Assembly: GCA_044226395.1 (NCBI GenBank)
Contig: JBGAHD010000002.1
Span: forward strand, 930,001 to 994,000
Direction: 5' to 3'
Source of the DNA: JBGAHD01 sp044226395
GTDB taxonomy: Bacteria > Pseudomonadota > Gammaproteobacteria > Xanthomonadales > Ahniellaceae
DNA: 64,000 nt
Below the pieces are notes generated by a model. The model saw only the letters and a program-made list of their open reading frames with translations, did no database searches and was not told the origin of the DNA. Shown one piece after another: positions 8,561-16,247 of the stretch (the stretch's first letter is position 1; every line of letters begins with the position of its first letter). Position numbers and translations under genes: made by a program.

Positions 8561-9250
8561 ATGGCCACCAGCGAGCCCGACTCCGCGTCGTCCGCGGCCG
8601 GCGCCGACGGGGGCATCGGCGCGCGCAGCCGTCCCGACGCCGAGGATCACCTCGCGCGCGAACGCATCGCGCGCGCCCGCGCCGGCGATGCCGCCGCGAT
8701 CTCGGCCTTGCTGCGCGATCTGCTGCCGGTGGTGCGCGCGGTCGTGCGCGCGCGACTGCAACACGCGCGCCCCGGCGATCTGGCGCGGCCGGTCGACGAT
8801 CTGGTGCAGGACCTGTGTCTGCGATTGTTCGCGCACGACGCGCGCGTGTTGTGCCGCTGGCAGCCCGAGCGCGGCCTGTCCTTGAGTCGCTTCGTCGCCC
8901 TGATCGCCGATCGTCTGGTGATCTCCGAACTGCGCCTGCGCCGCGCGCGCGAGACATCGGTAGAACTCGATGAAGTCGCCGACACCTTGCCCGACACGCG
9001 CGATCCGCCCGAGGCCTGGCTCGAACATCGCCAGACGCTGCACTGGCTGTTCATGGCCTTGAGCGAACGCTTGAGCCCGCTCGGTCGGCGCCTGTTTCAT
9101 CTGCTCTTCGTCGAAGAGCTGGAAATCACCGAAATCTGCGCGCGCACGAAGATGGGCGCCGATGCGGTCTACGCGTGGCGCAGTCGCCTGCGTCGACAGG
9201 CCGCGCAGTTGCTCGCCGTGCTCGACGAACCTTTGGGAGCCGACCGATGA
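8561..9250 (+). CDS. ECF-like sigma-70 family RNA polymerase sigma factor
   Basis: About 229 residues. An Ala/Gly-rich, probably disordered N-terminus is followed by a region-2-like helix bundle (residues about 40-125, including VDDLVQDLCLRLFAHD, the usual DLVQ(E/D) core) and a region 4 near the C-terminus with the helix-turn-helix EELEITEICARTKMGADAVY. This is the two-domain layout of ECF sigma factors. The sequence is distant from RpoE. The ATG at 8561 is the best start, but a longer N-terminus from 8486 cannot be excluded. The stop overlaps the next start (ATGA at 9247-9250), so sigma factor and membrane protein are made together, as with sigma/anti-sigma pairs. Confidence 0.8.
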   Translation: MATSEPDSASSAAGADGGIGARSRPDAEDHLARERIARARAGDAAAISALLRDLLPVVRAVVRARLQHARPGDLARPVDDLVQDLCLRLFAHDARVLCRWQPERGLSLSRFVALIADRLVISELRLRRARETSVELDEVADTLPDTRDPPEAWLEHRQTLHWLFMALSERLSPLGRRLFHLLFVEELEITEICARTKMGADAVYAWRSRLRRQAAQLLAVLDEPLGADR

Positions 9251-9939
9251 ACGATCCTCGCCAGGACTCGCCCGAGGCGCTCGACGCCGTGCTGCGCGCC
9301 ATTGGTCGCGCCTCGCGCGAACCTTCGCCGGCGCCGCGCGACGCCACGGACGCCGACGACGAAGCCTTGATCGCGCGCCTCACGCAACGCGTCCTGGCCG
9401 AACAGGGCCGCGCGACGACCGCGCCCGCGCGCACGCGGTCCGCGCGACCGGCGTGGCTCGGCGCGGCCTTGGCCGCGAGTCTCGCCCTGGTCTGGGTTTT
9501 CGTGCCGTTACGCGGCGGCGCCCCGAACGTGCCGGACTACGCGGTCGAAATCTCGGGTCTAGATCGCGCGACGCGCGACGCCACGCCCGCCGCCGAGGCG
9601 ACCACGCGCGGCGCCATCACCGTCGGCAATCGCCTGGTCGTGGTGTTGCGGCCGCCCGTGTCGAGCAGCGTGCCGGTGAACGCGCGTCTGTGGCGCGAAG
9701 ACGGCGATCAACTCGCCGCCATCGACGTGCCGCTGACGCCCTCGGCCGCCGGCGCGTGGCGAATGGATGCCGTGGTCGGCGCGCAATTGCCACTCAACCC
9801 GGGTGCGCATCGCCTGTGGTTGGTCATGGCCACGCGCGATCAAGCGCCGACGCTGACGGAACTGCGCGCCATCGACACGCCGCGCCACGACGCCGATCGC
9901 TACGTGCTGCCGCTCGATCTGATCGTGCGCGCGCCATGA
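9247..9939 (+). CDS. putative anti-sigma factor, single-span membrane protein
   Basis: A 230-residue protein: an acidic cytosolic N-terminal part (about 1-68), one transmembrane helix around residues 72-90 (WLGAALAASLALVWVFVPL), and a periplasmic domain of about 135 residues rich in beta-type segments (GAITVGNRLVVVLRPP). Translational coupling to the sigma gene and this topology fit an anti-sigma factor, but no zinc-binding ZAS motif (HX3CX2C) is present in the N-terminus, so the assignment rests on context and topology. Four bases separate it from the CHAT gene. Confidence 0.65.
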   Translation: MNDPRQDSPEALDAVLRAIGRASREPSPAPRDATDADDEALIARLTQRVLAEQGRATTAPARTRSARPAWLGAALAASLALVWVFVPLRGGAPNVPDYAVEISGLDRATRDATPAAEATTRGAITVGNRLVVVLRPPVSSSVPVNARLWREDGDQLAAIDVPLTPSAAGAWRMDAVVGAQLPLNPGAHRLWLVMATRDQAPTLTELRAIDTPRHDADRYVLPLDLIVRAP

Positions 9940-9943
9940 CGCG

Positions 9944-12712
9944 ATGAACTCACCGCGCATGCGCTCGCTCGCCCCGCGTGTTCTCGCAGCGCGATCGCTG
10001 CTCGTCGGCCTCGCTGGCGCGCTGCTGTTGTCGGCTTGCGGCGGTGATCGCGCGCCGACGCCGGCCGCCGCGCCCGCGAAGCCGCTGGATCTGGCCTTCG
10101 CCGGCTGCGCGCAACTCACGCGCGACGGGCATTGCGCGCTCGCCGCCGAGGGTTCGCTCGATGTGTGGATCGCTGGTGATCGACCCGATGCGCTCGCTAT
10201 CACGCTGGGCACGCGCGCGATCGATGCCGCGAGCGAAGCCAGCCCGCGCGACGGCGGTTGGGCCTGGCGTCTGCGTCCGGCCGCCGTGCCGACGACCTTG
10301 CGCGTCGAGCAGCCGGGCGCCGAGAGCTTCACGCTGGCGATCGATCCCGTCCCGGTCTGGCCGTGGCAGGAGGCCGCGCATCACCTGGTCGAAGCCGGAC
10401 GCAATGACGAAGCCATCGATCTGCTGACCGAAGCCCTCGCCACGCATCCCGAATCCGAGCGCGGTTTCCTGTTGAGCCGTCGCGCGCGCGTGCACGTGCG
10501 CGCCGGGCGCTGGCCGCGCGCCGAGGCCGATTTCAGCGCCGCGATCGACGCGCATGCGCGAGCGGGCATGATCTCGGCGCAGATCAACGACCTCACCGCG
10601 GTCGTCTTCAACGTGCTCAATCGCCATGCCGATCTGGCCGCGGCCGCGAACTGGCTCGACCGCGCGCCCGAGCCGCCGCGCGGCGATGCGCGCGGGCGCA
10701 TCTTGCTTGCAACGACGCGCGGTTTCGCCGCGCGTCTGGCCGGCGAACTGAGCGCGGCCGAACAGTTCTATCGCCGCGCCTTGACCCTGGCCGCGCGCGT
10801 CGGCGATGCCAGCAACGAAGCGGCGGCGCGCGTGGGCCTGGCGCAAACGCTCGCGGAAATGGGCGATTTCGCCCACGCCGCCGACACCTTGCGCGCCACG
10901 CCCGAGGCCGCCTTGTCGACCTTGCTCGACTGCGATCGCGCGCGGCTGCGCAACACGCGCGCGTGGATCGAACTGCTCGCGATCGAGGCCGGCGAACCGC
11001 GCGGCGAACCCTTGCCCGATCTCGACGCCGCGAGCGACTTGCTGGCCACGCATTGCGCCTTTTTGGCCAGCGATCGCGCCAATGTCGAACTCAATCGCGC
11101 GCTGGCGCACGTGCAGCGCGGGGACGTGACGGCCGCGCGCGCGGCGCTGGCCGCGGCGCGCGCGCTCAACGCCGAGCCGCCGCCGCCGCAACGCGCCTGG
11201 ATGCTCGAGATCGAAGCGCGCATCGCGATGGCCGATGGCGATCCCGAACGCGCGCTGCGCGCCTATCGCGAACTCGACGCGCGTTCCGACGCGCTGCTGA
11301 TGTTCGACGTGCAATGGCGCGCCGCGCTCGGCGCGGCCGAAGCCCTGCACGCGCTCGGTCGAGTCGAGGACGCGATCGCGGAACTGGCGCGCGGCGATCG
11401 TCTGCTGACCGATTTCGTGCGCGATCTGCCCGCGCTCGACGCGCGCGCGCTGTATCTCGCGCGCTACGAGGCCTTGCCGCGGCATTGGGTCGAGTGGCTG
11501 CTCGAGATCGATCGCGTCGAGGACGCCTGGCAAGTCGCGCGACGCTTTCGCAACGAGCCCTTGCGTCGCGTGCAGCGTCTGGCGCGCATCGGCGCGCTCG
11601 ATGCACCCGCGCAGGCGCGCTGGCGCGATCTGGTGTCGCGCTATCGCCGCGCGCGCGAGGCGCTTGATCGCGATGCGGTCGAGGATTGGCAATTGTCCGT
11701 GGCGCAACTGGCCAGCGCCCGCGTCGCGCGCGCGCAGACGCGCGAGGAATTGCGCGCCCTGGTCGAGCAGGTCGCCGCGCTCGGCTCCGATGGCGATCCG
11801 CCGCCGCCAAAGCTGGCCGCGCGCGAGGGCGAATTAAGCCTGCTCTACTTTCCGCTCGCGCGCGGCTGGGTCGGCTTCGCGCTCGACGCGCAAGGTCTGC
11901 GCGCGCGCCGCATCGACGATCTCGATCTCGCCGCCGCGCCTCTGCCGCTGGCCAACACCTTGCTCGGACCATTTCGCGAACAACTTACGCGCGCCACGCG
12001 CCTGCGCCTGATGACCTACGGGCCGCTGCGCGATCTCGATTTTCATCGTCTGGATTGGGACGGCCAGCCGCTGGGCGCGCGTTTGAGCGTGGTCTACGCG
12101 GCCGATCTGCCGCCACTGGCCGCGATCGATGCGCGCGCCGAGCACGTGCTCCTGGTCGCCGATCCGGGCGGCGATCTGCCGGCCGCGCGCGCCGAAATCG
12201 CCGCGATCGAAACGCGGCTGCGCGAGCAAGCGCCCGCGCCCGCGATCGAACGCCTGCAGGGCGAAGAGGCCAAGGCCCACGCCATCGTCCAGGCGCTGAC
12301 GCGCGCGACCTTGTTCCACTACGCGGGCCATACGGCCGACGCGCCCGACGCGCTGGCGCGCATCGGCTTGGCCCTGGCCGGTGATCAGCGCCTGGAGCTG
12401 GGCGATATTCTGATGCTCGAACAGGCGCCGCGTCTGGCCGTGCTCGCGGCCTGCGATTCGGCGCGCGCCGACACGCGCGCCTCGGCCGAGACCCTGAGCC
12501 TGGCCCACGCCTTTCTGGCGCGCGGCGCCGAGGACGTGATCGCGACCACGCGGCCGATCGACGACGCGGCCTCCGCGCGCCTGACCGCCGCGCTGCACGA
12601 CGGCCGCGCCAGCGGCATGCCCATCGACCAGGCCTTGAGCGAGGCGCAACGGCGCCTGCGCGCCGATCGGCCCGACGCCGACTGGTCAGCCTTTCGCGTC
12701 TACACGCGTTGA
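9944..12712 (+). CDS. TPR-CHAT caspase-like lipoprotein
   Basis: A 922-residue protein. It starts with a lipoprotein signal peptide with lipobox LLSAC (Cys32), so it should be tethered on the periplasmic side. Residues about 140-560 form TPR-like helical repeats (for example AEADFSAAIDAHARAG and AEQFYRRALTLAARVGDAS). The C-terminal part (about 640-920) is a CHAT domain, a caspase-like cysteine protease fold, with the catalytic pair visible as His796 in LFHYAGHTA and Cys837 in LAVLAACDSARAD. CHAT proteins often act as effector proteases whose TPRs sense a partner. It lies 4 bases after the putative anti-sigma gene and upstream of two secreted proteases. Substrates are unknown. Confidence 0.85.
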   Translation: MNSPRMRSLAPRVLAARSLLVGLAGALLLSACGGDRAPTPAAAPAKPLDLAFAGCAQLTRDGHCALAAEGSLDVWIAGDRPDALAITLGTRAIDAASEASPRDGGWAWRLRPAAVPTTLRVEQPGAESFTLAIDPVPVWPWQEAAHHLVEAGRNDEAIDLLTEALATHPESERGFLLSRRARVHVRAGRWPRAEADFSAAIDAHARAGMISAQINDLTAVVFNVLNRHADLAAAANWLDRAPEPPRGDARGRILLATTRGFAARLAGELSAAEQFYRRALTLAARVGDASNEAAARVGLAQTLAEMGDFAHAADTLRATPEAALSTLLDCDRARLRNTRAWIELLAIEAGEPRGEPLPDLDAASDLLATHCAFLASDRANVELNRALAHVQRGDVTAARAALAAARALNAEPPPPQRAWMLEIEARIAMADGDPERALRAYRELDARSDALLMFDVQWRAALGAAEALHALGRVEDAIAELARGDRLLTDFVRDLPALDARALYLARYEALPRHWVEWLLEIDRVEDAWQVARRFRNEPLRRVQRLARIGALDAPAQARWRDLVSRYRRAREALDRDAVEDWQLSVAQLASARVARAQTREELRALVEQVAALGSDGDPPPPKLAAREGELSLLYFPLARGWVGFALDAQGLRARRIDDLDLAAAPLPLANTLLGPFREQLTRATRLRLMTYGPLRDLDFHRLDWDGQPLGARLSVVYAADLPPLAAIDARAEHVLLVADPGGDLPAARAEIAAIETRLREQAPAPAIERLQGEEAKAHAIVQALTRATLFHYAGHTADAPDALARIGLALAGDQRLELGDILMLEQAPRLAVLAACDSARADTRASAETLSLAHAFLARGAEDVIATTRPIDDAASARLTAALHDGRASGMPIDQALSEAQRRLRADRPDADWSAFRVYTR

Positions 12713-12756
12713 GTCAGGACCATGCCCGTCCCGACCCCACGCGATACCTCACTCCA

Positions 12757-12773
12757 CGTGCCTGACGGGCACG
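12757..12773. repeat. inverted repeat between the CHAT and subtilase genes
   Basis: CGTGCC, a 5-base loop, GGCACG: a 6-bp stem within the 117-base gap. It has no T tract, so it is not a clear terminator. It may be a weak attenuator or mRNA-processing hairpin. Confidence 0.3.
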
Positions 12774-12829
12774 CAGCCATCACACGCCGCGCGGGGGCGA
12801 GGCGTTCCATCGACATTGGGAGAACTCGA

Positions 12830-14824
12830 ATGGACAAGCTCTTGCGCGCCGGCATCTTGCTGCTGGCCTTGGTCACTACACCGGGTTTCGCCGCGATCCC
12901 GGCGGGACTCGATCAAGCCTGCCTCGACTGGCGCTGGATCGGCGTGCTCAACACCGCCAATCGGCAATGCCAGGACCTGGTCGGCGATCACTGGCGCGGT
13001 TCGCGCCTGTTCGGCGCCGACGATGTCACGCTGCCGCCCGGCCTGCGCCGGTTCTGCCTGTTCGAGGCCCGCACGCCGGTGGCGCAGATCGGCGAACTCA
13101 CGCCCTTGCTCGGCACCGAGTTGTCTGCGCTCGATCGCGATTGCGTGGCGGTGTCGCCGATGAGCGATCCGGGCAGCCTCGTCGATCTGCAATGGAGCGC
13201 GCTCGCCGCGCAACTGCGCGCGCAATCGGGCGTCGATGCGCTCGGCACGACGCCACGCCTGGGCAACGCGCCCGTGCGCCTGGCCGTGCTCGACAACAAT
13301 CCCACCGATGCCGTCGATCCGGAACTCGATCTCGGCACCTCGCCGCACGGCAATGCCTTGATCACGATGGCGCAGGAACTGTTGTGTCCTTCCGGCGGGG
13401 CTTGCGCCGTGCAAGTGACCTCGCAATTGGCGATGAGCTTCATCGCCGTGCATCGCGCCGCGCGCCAGGCGGGCGACAACGACACGGTCAATGGCGGTTA
13501 TCTCGCCAGCATCGGCGAGCTCGCCGTGGCGATTCAGCGCGAAGTGCTGGCCTGGCAGACGGCGGCGCGCGGCGATCGCCTGGTGATGAATCTGTCGCTG
13601 GGCTGGGACCCGGTCTATGGCGGCGGCGAGGCCTCGCTCAATGCCATGCCCGCCGCCGCGCAGGCGGTGCATGCGGCCCTGGCCGATGCGGCGTGTCGTG
13701 GCGCGCTCGTGTTCGCGGCCGCCGGCAATCGCACCGGCGGTGTCGACAACGATGTCGGCCCGCTGCTGCCCGGCGCTTGGGAAGGCCGCGACGCGCCCAC
13801 GTTCGCGCAATGCCGCACCGCGCTCGGCAATGGCGTGGCGCTCGACCCGAATCTGTTCTCGGCCGCGCCTTATCGCCCGCTGGTGTTCGCGGTCAGTGGC
13901 ATCGAGGCCGACGGCCAACCGCTCGACAACGCGCGCGCCGGCGCCAATGCGCGGCTGGTCGCTTACGGCGATCATGGCGTCGTGCAGAGTCAGGCCCGCG
14001 CCGGTGGCTTGCCCACGGCGACCTTGAGTGGCAGTTCGGTCTCAACGCTGCTGGCTTCGGTCAACGCCGCCATGGCGTGGAGTTGGCTGCCCACGCGCAC
14101 CTCGCATCAAGTCGCCGACACGATCTACGCGTCGGCCTATGGCACCTCGTCCAATCTCGGCCGCGCCGCCGATTTCTGCCTCGGCGGCGTTTCCGCGGGC
14201 CTGTGTCGCGGCATCGCCGACGCGCAGAGCCATCGCTTGAGTCTGTGCCTGACGCGCGTGGCCATCGGCGGCACGACGCTGACGCAGAACGATTGCGCGT
14301 GGCAACCGGACGATCCGCGCCTGGGCATCGACTATCTGGCCTTTGACGACAGCGTGGCCCAGATGAATCTCGCCGCGCTCACCCACACCGAGATCCGCCC
14401 CGATTGCGACAACGCCATCGTGCACAGCAATCCGCTGCGTCCCGCGCCGATGTTCCCGTGCCCGCATCTGACGCTGCCCAGCATCGGCTCGCGACCCTAC
14501 GTGTTGCCGCAGCCGGGCTCGGACCTCTGCCCGCAATGCGAGGACGGCGGCACGCGCGCCAACAAGCGCGTCGCGGCCAAGCTCGCCGTGCCCAACGCGC
14601 TGCGTCTGCAAATCTCCCCGCGCCTGGTCGGCGAGATCACCGACTTCGTGCTGATCAATGGCCGCGACATCTACGTGCTCGACCCGGACAAGGCCCTGAT
14701 CGCCAACGATCGCCTGCTGGTGCGTGGCATGGACGGGATCCTGGGCGATCGCGACCACACCATCATCGCCTTCGTCGTCGATAAAAAGTGGGTCGCGTTG
14801 AGCACGGTGTTGTTCACGCCTTGA
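12830..14824 (+). CDS. secreted subtilisin-like (S8) serine protease
   Basis: A 664-residue protein beginning at ATG 12830 after GGGAGA at 12818-12823. It has a signal peptide (about 1-23, TTPGFA end), an N-terminal Cys-containing segment (about 25-125) that may be a propeptide or recognition domain, and an S8 domain with the whole triad visible: Asp155 in VRLAVLDNNP, His173 in TSPHGNALITMAQ, the oxyanion Asn in VFAAAGNRTGG, and Ser403 in TLSGSSVSTLLASVNA. The Asp-His spacing (18 residues) is short for the family. The C-terminal part (about 430-664) contains many cysteines and PxFPCPHL-type segments and is unrecognised. Cell surface or medium is the expected location. Confidence 0.85.
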   Translation: MDKLLRAGILLLALVTTPGFAAIPAGLDQACLDWRWIGVLNTANRQCQDLVGDHWRGSRLFGADDVTLPPGLRRFCLFEARTPVAQIGELTPLLGTELSALDRDCVAVSPMSDPGSLVDLQWSALAAQLRAQSGVDALGTTPRLGNAPVRLAVLDNNPTDAVDPELDLGTSPHGNALITMAQELLCPSGGACAVQVTSQLAMSFIAVHRAARQAGDNDTVNGGYLASIGELAVAIQREVLAWQTAARGDRLVMNLSLGWDPVYGGGEASLNAMPAAAQAVHAALADAACRGALVFAAAGNRTGGVDNDVGPLLPGAWEGRDAPTFAQCRTALGNGVALDPNLFSAAPYRPLVFAVSGIEADGQPLDNARAGANARLVAYGDHGVVQSQARAGGLPTATLSGSSVSTLLASVNAAMAWSWLPTRTSHQVADTIYASAYGTSSNLGRAADFCLGGVSAGLCRGIADAQSHRLSLCLTRVAIGGTTLTQNDCAWQPDDPRLGIDYLAFDDSVAQMNLAALTHTEIRPDCDNAIVHSNPLRPAPMFPCPHLTLPSIGSRPYVLPQPGSDLCPQCEDGGTRANKRVAAKLAVPNALRLQISPRLVGEITDFVLINGRDIYVLDPDKALIANDRLLVRGMDGILGDRDHTIIAFVVDKKWVALSTVLFTP

Positions 14825-14834
14825 ACAGATGAGC

Positions 14835-14868
14835 CATGACGCGCGGCCGACTATGCCGCGCGTTCATG
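14835..14868. repeat. long hairpin after the subtilase gene
   Basis: CATGACGCGCGGC, a 7-base loop, then GCCGCGCGTTCATG: a 13-bp stem with one bulged T, starting 10 bases after the subtilase stop. There is no T tract. It could reduce read-through into the next protease gene or protect the upstream mRNA end. Confidence 0.45.
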
Positions 14869-14963
14869 TCAGATCGCGCGCGCCGGGCGCGAATCCGAAG
14901 ACACCACACCGAGCGCGCACGAGGCGCGCCGGCCGAGTGGATGGATTCGATCTCGGAGGCATC

Positions 14964-16202
14964 ATGCGCGCCAAGCTCCTTCAATTGCCGCTCACTTTCT
15001 GGCCTGCCGCCATCGCGGCCGCCGTCGCGTTCAGTCCGATGGCGCACGCCGTGCCGGCGTGCGACGAACGCGTCAATATCACCAACCCTGATCGCGTGCC
15101 CTTTCAGTGGATCGCTGGTCAGCGCCAGGACAAGGACGATGACGGCGATTTCGACTTCATCAGCTCCGGCACCCTGGTCAGTCCCCACTTCGTGCTCACC
15201 TGCGGGCACTGCGTCTTCAACCGCACGGAAGGTCACAAGGCCACGGGCTCGTTCACCGTCGCGCCGGCGATGAATCGCGACAACACCTCCGGGCTCATCG
15301 TCTATCCGCACGGCACTCGCGTGGTCAGCCAGGACAAGTACAAGGTCACCAACGACAAATGGGTCGATCCGACCTTCACGCCCGAAAGCAACGTCGACTA
15401 CGGTGGACTCAAGATTGTCTGCCCCTTCGAAGACATCACCACCTACATGCCCGTGGTGTTCGACTACGAGCCCGATTTCGTCAACATGTCGGGCTATCCC
15501 ACCGAGGACTTGCCCGATCCGACCAACACGCTCGATCAATGGCGCGATGCCGGCGACGTCAGCAGTATCCAAGCCCGTCTGTTGACCTATGACGTGCGCT
15601 CCACTGGCGGCGCCAGCGGCGCGCCCGTGTGGGTCTACAACGAGGCCGATGGTCGCCGCCTGGTCGCCGTCAATCGCGGGCACAGCAACGAGTGCAATGG
15701 TCTTGGCCCGCGCACGGTGTGGAACAACGAGAACCTCATCACCACCTGGATGAGCTGGGCGCCGACCGCGATCGAGAGCATCGCTTGCGTCTCGCCGCCG
15801 CCGGCGCCGCGCACGTTCCCGCAATTGCGCGAAATCTATCTCGGCGGCGCGCGCCTGCTGCTAACGCGCGAACAGCTTCGACTCGACACGCCACCGGACG
15901 TTGTCAACGGAACGCCCAAGCGTCGCGTTTATCAGTGGATCGAGAACACGTTCTACGCCTGGGAAGAGTACGCAGGCAACGCCGGCGGACGCTACTTGCG
16001 CATGACTCAGCCGCTGCAACGCATCCTATCCATCACTGACGCGCGCGTGCTGCTGTCGGCCTCGCAGAGTTGGCAGGGCCAAGTAGCCAGCGGCCGCTAC
16101 ACGACCTTTGGTCCCTCGCTCACCGAACAGCCGTTGGCACAGCCGGTGAGCACCCCGATCGACAACCCGCCGTCGGACAACACCGTCGATCGTCCGCAAT
16201 GA
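14964..16202 (+). CDS. secreted trypsin-like (S1-type) serine protease
   Basis: A 412-residue protein. The ATG at 14964 follows CGGAGG at 14954-14959, and a signal peptide ends near AHAVPA (about residue 29). The chymotrypsin-fold triad is visible: His82 in VLTCGHCVF, Asp145 in ESNVDYGGLKI, Ser218 in STGGASGAPVW. GASGAP in place of GDSGGP is common in glutamyl-endopeptidase-like members. A C-terminal extension of about 130 residues (YIGG/Trp-rich, QWIENTFYAWEEYAG) has no family I recognise. It lies between a subtilase and an esterase-like gene on the same strand, each separated by a hairpin, suggesting co-expressed exoenzymes. Confidence 0.85.
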   Translation: MRAKLLQLPLTFWPAAIAAAVAFSPMAHAVPACDERVNITNPDRVPFQWIAGQRQDKDDDGDFDFISSGTLVSPHFVLTCGHCVFNRTEGHKATGSFTVAPAMNRDNTSGLIVYPHGTRVVSQDKYKVTNDKWVDPTFTPESNVDYGGLKIVCPFEDITTYMPVVFDYEPDFVNMSGYPTEDLPDPTNTLDQWRDAGDVSSIQARLLTYDVRSTGGASGAPVWVYNEADGRRLVAVNRGHSNECNGLGPRTVWNNENLITTWMSWAPTAIESIACVSPPPAPRTFPQLREIYLGGARLLLTREQLRLDTPPDVVNGTPKRRVYQWIENTFYAWEEYAGNAGGRYLRMTQPLQRILSITDARVLLSASQSWQGQVASGRYTTFGPSLTEQPLAQPVSTPIDNPPSDNTVDRPQ

Positions 16203-16210
16203 CAACCCGC

Positions 16211-16230
16211 CGCGCGGCACTCGCCGCGCG
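16211..16230. repeat. hairpin between protease and esterase genes
   Basis: CGCGCGGC, loop ACTC, GCCGCGCG: a perfect 8-bp stem lying just before the AAAGGAG ribosome-binding site of the esterase gene. It has the same GCGCGGC/GCCGCGC core as the hairpin at 14835-14868. Confidence 0.45.
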
Positions 16231-16247
16231 CCTAAAGGAGAACTGTG

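Noticed and set aside
9950..11707. 585-codon minus-strand frame opposite the CHAT gene
   Set aside because: Arg/Gln/Gly-rich shadow of the TPR region; no start context and no recognisable domain.
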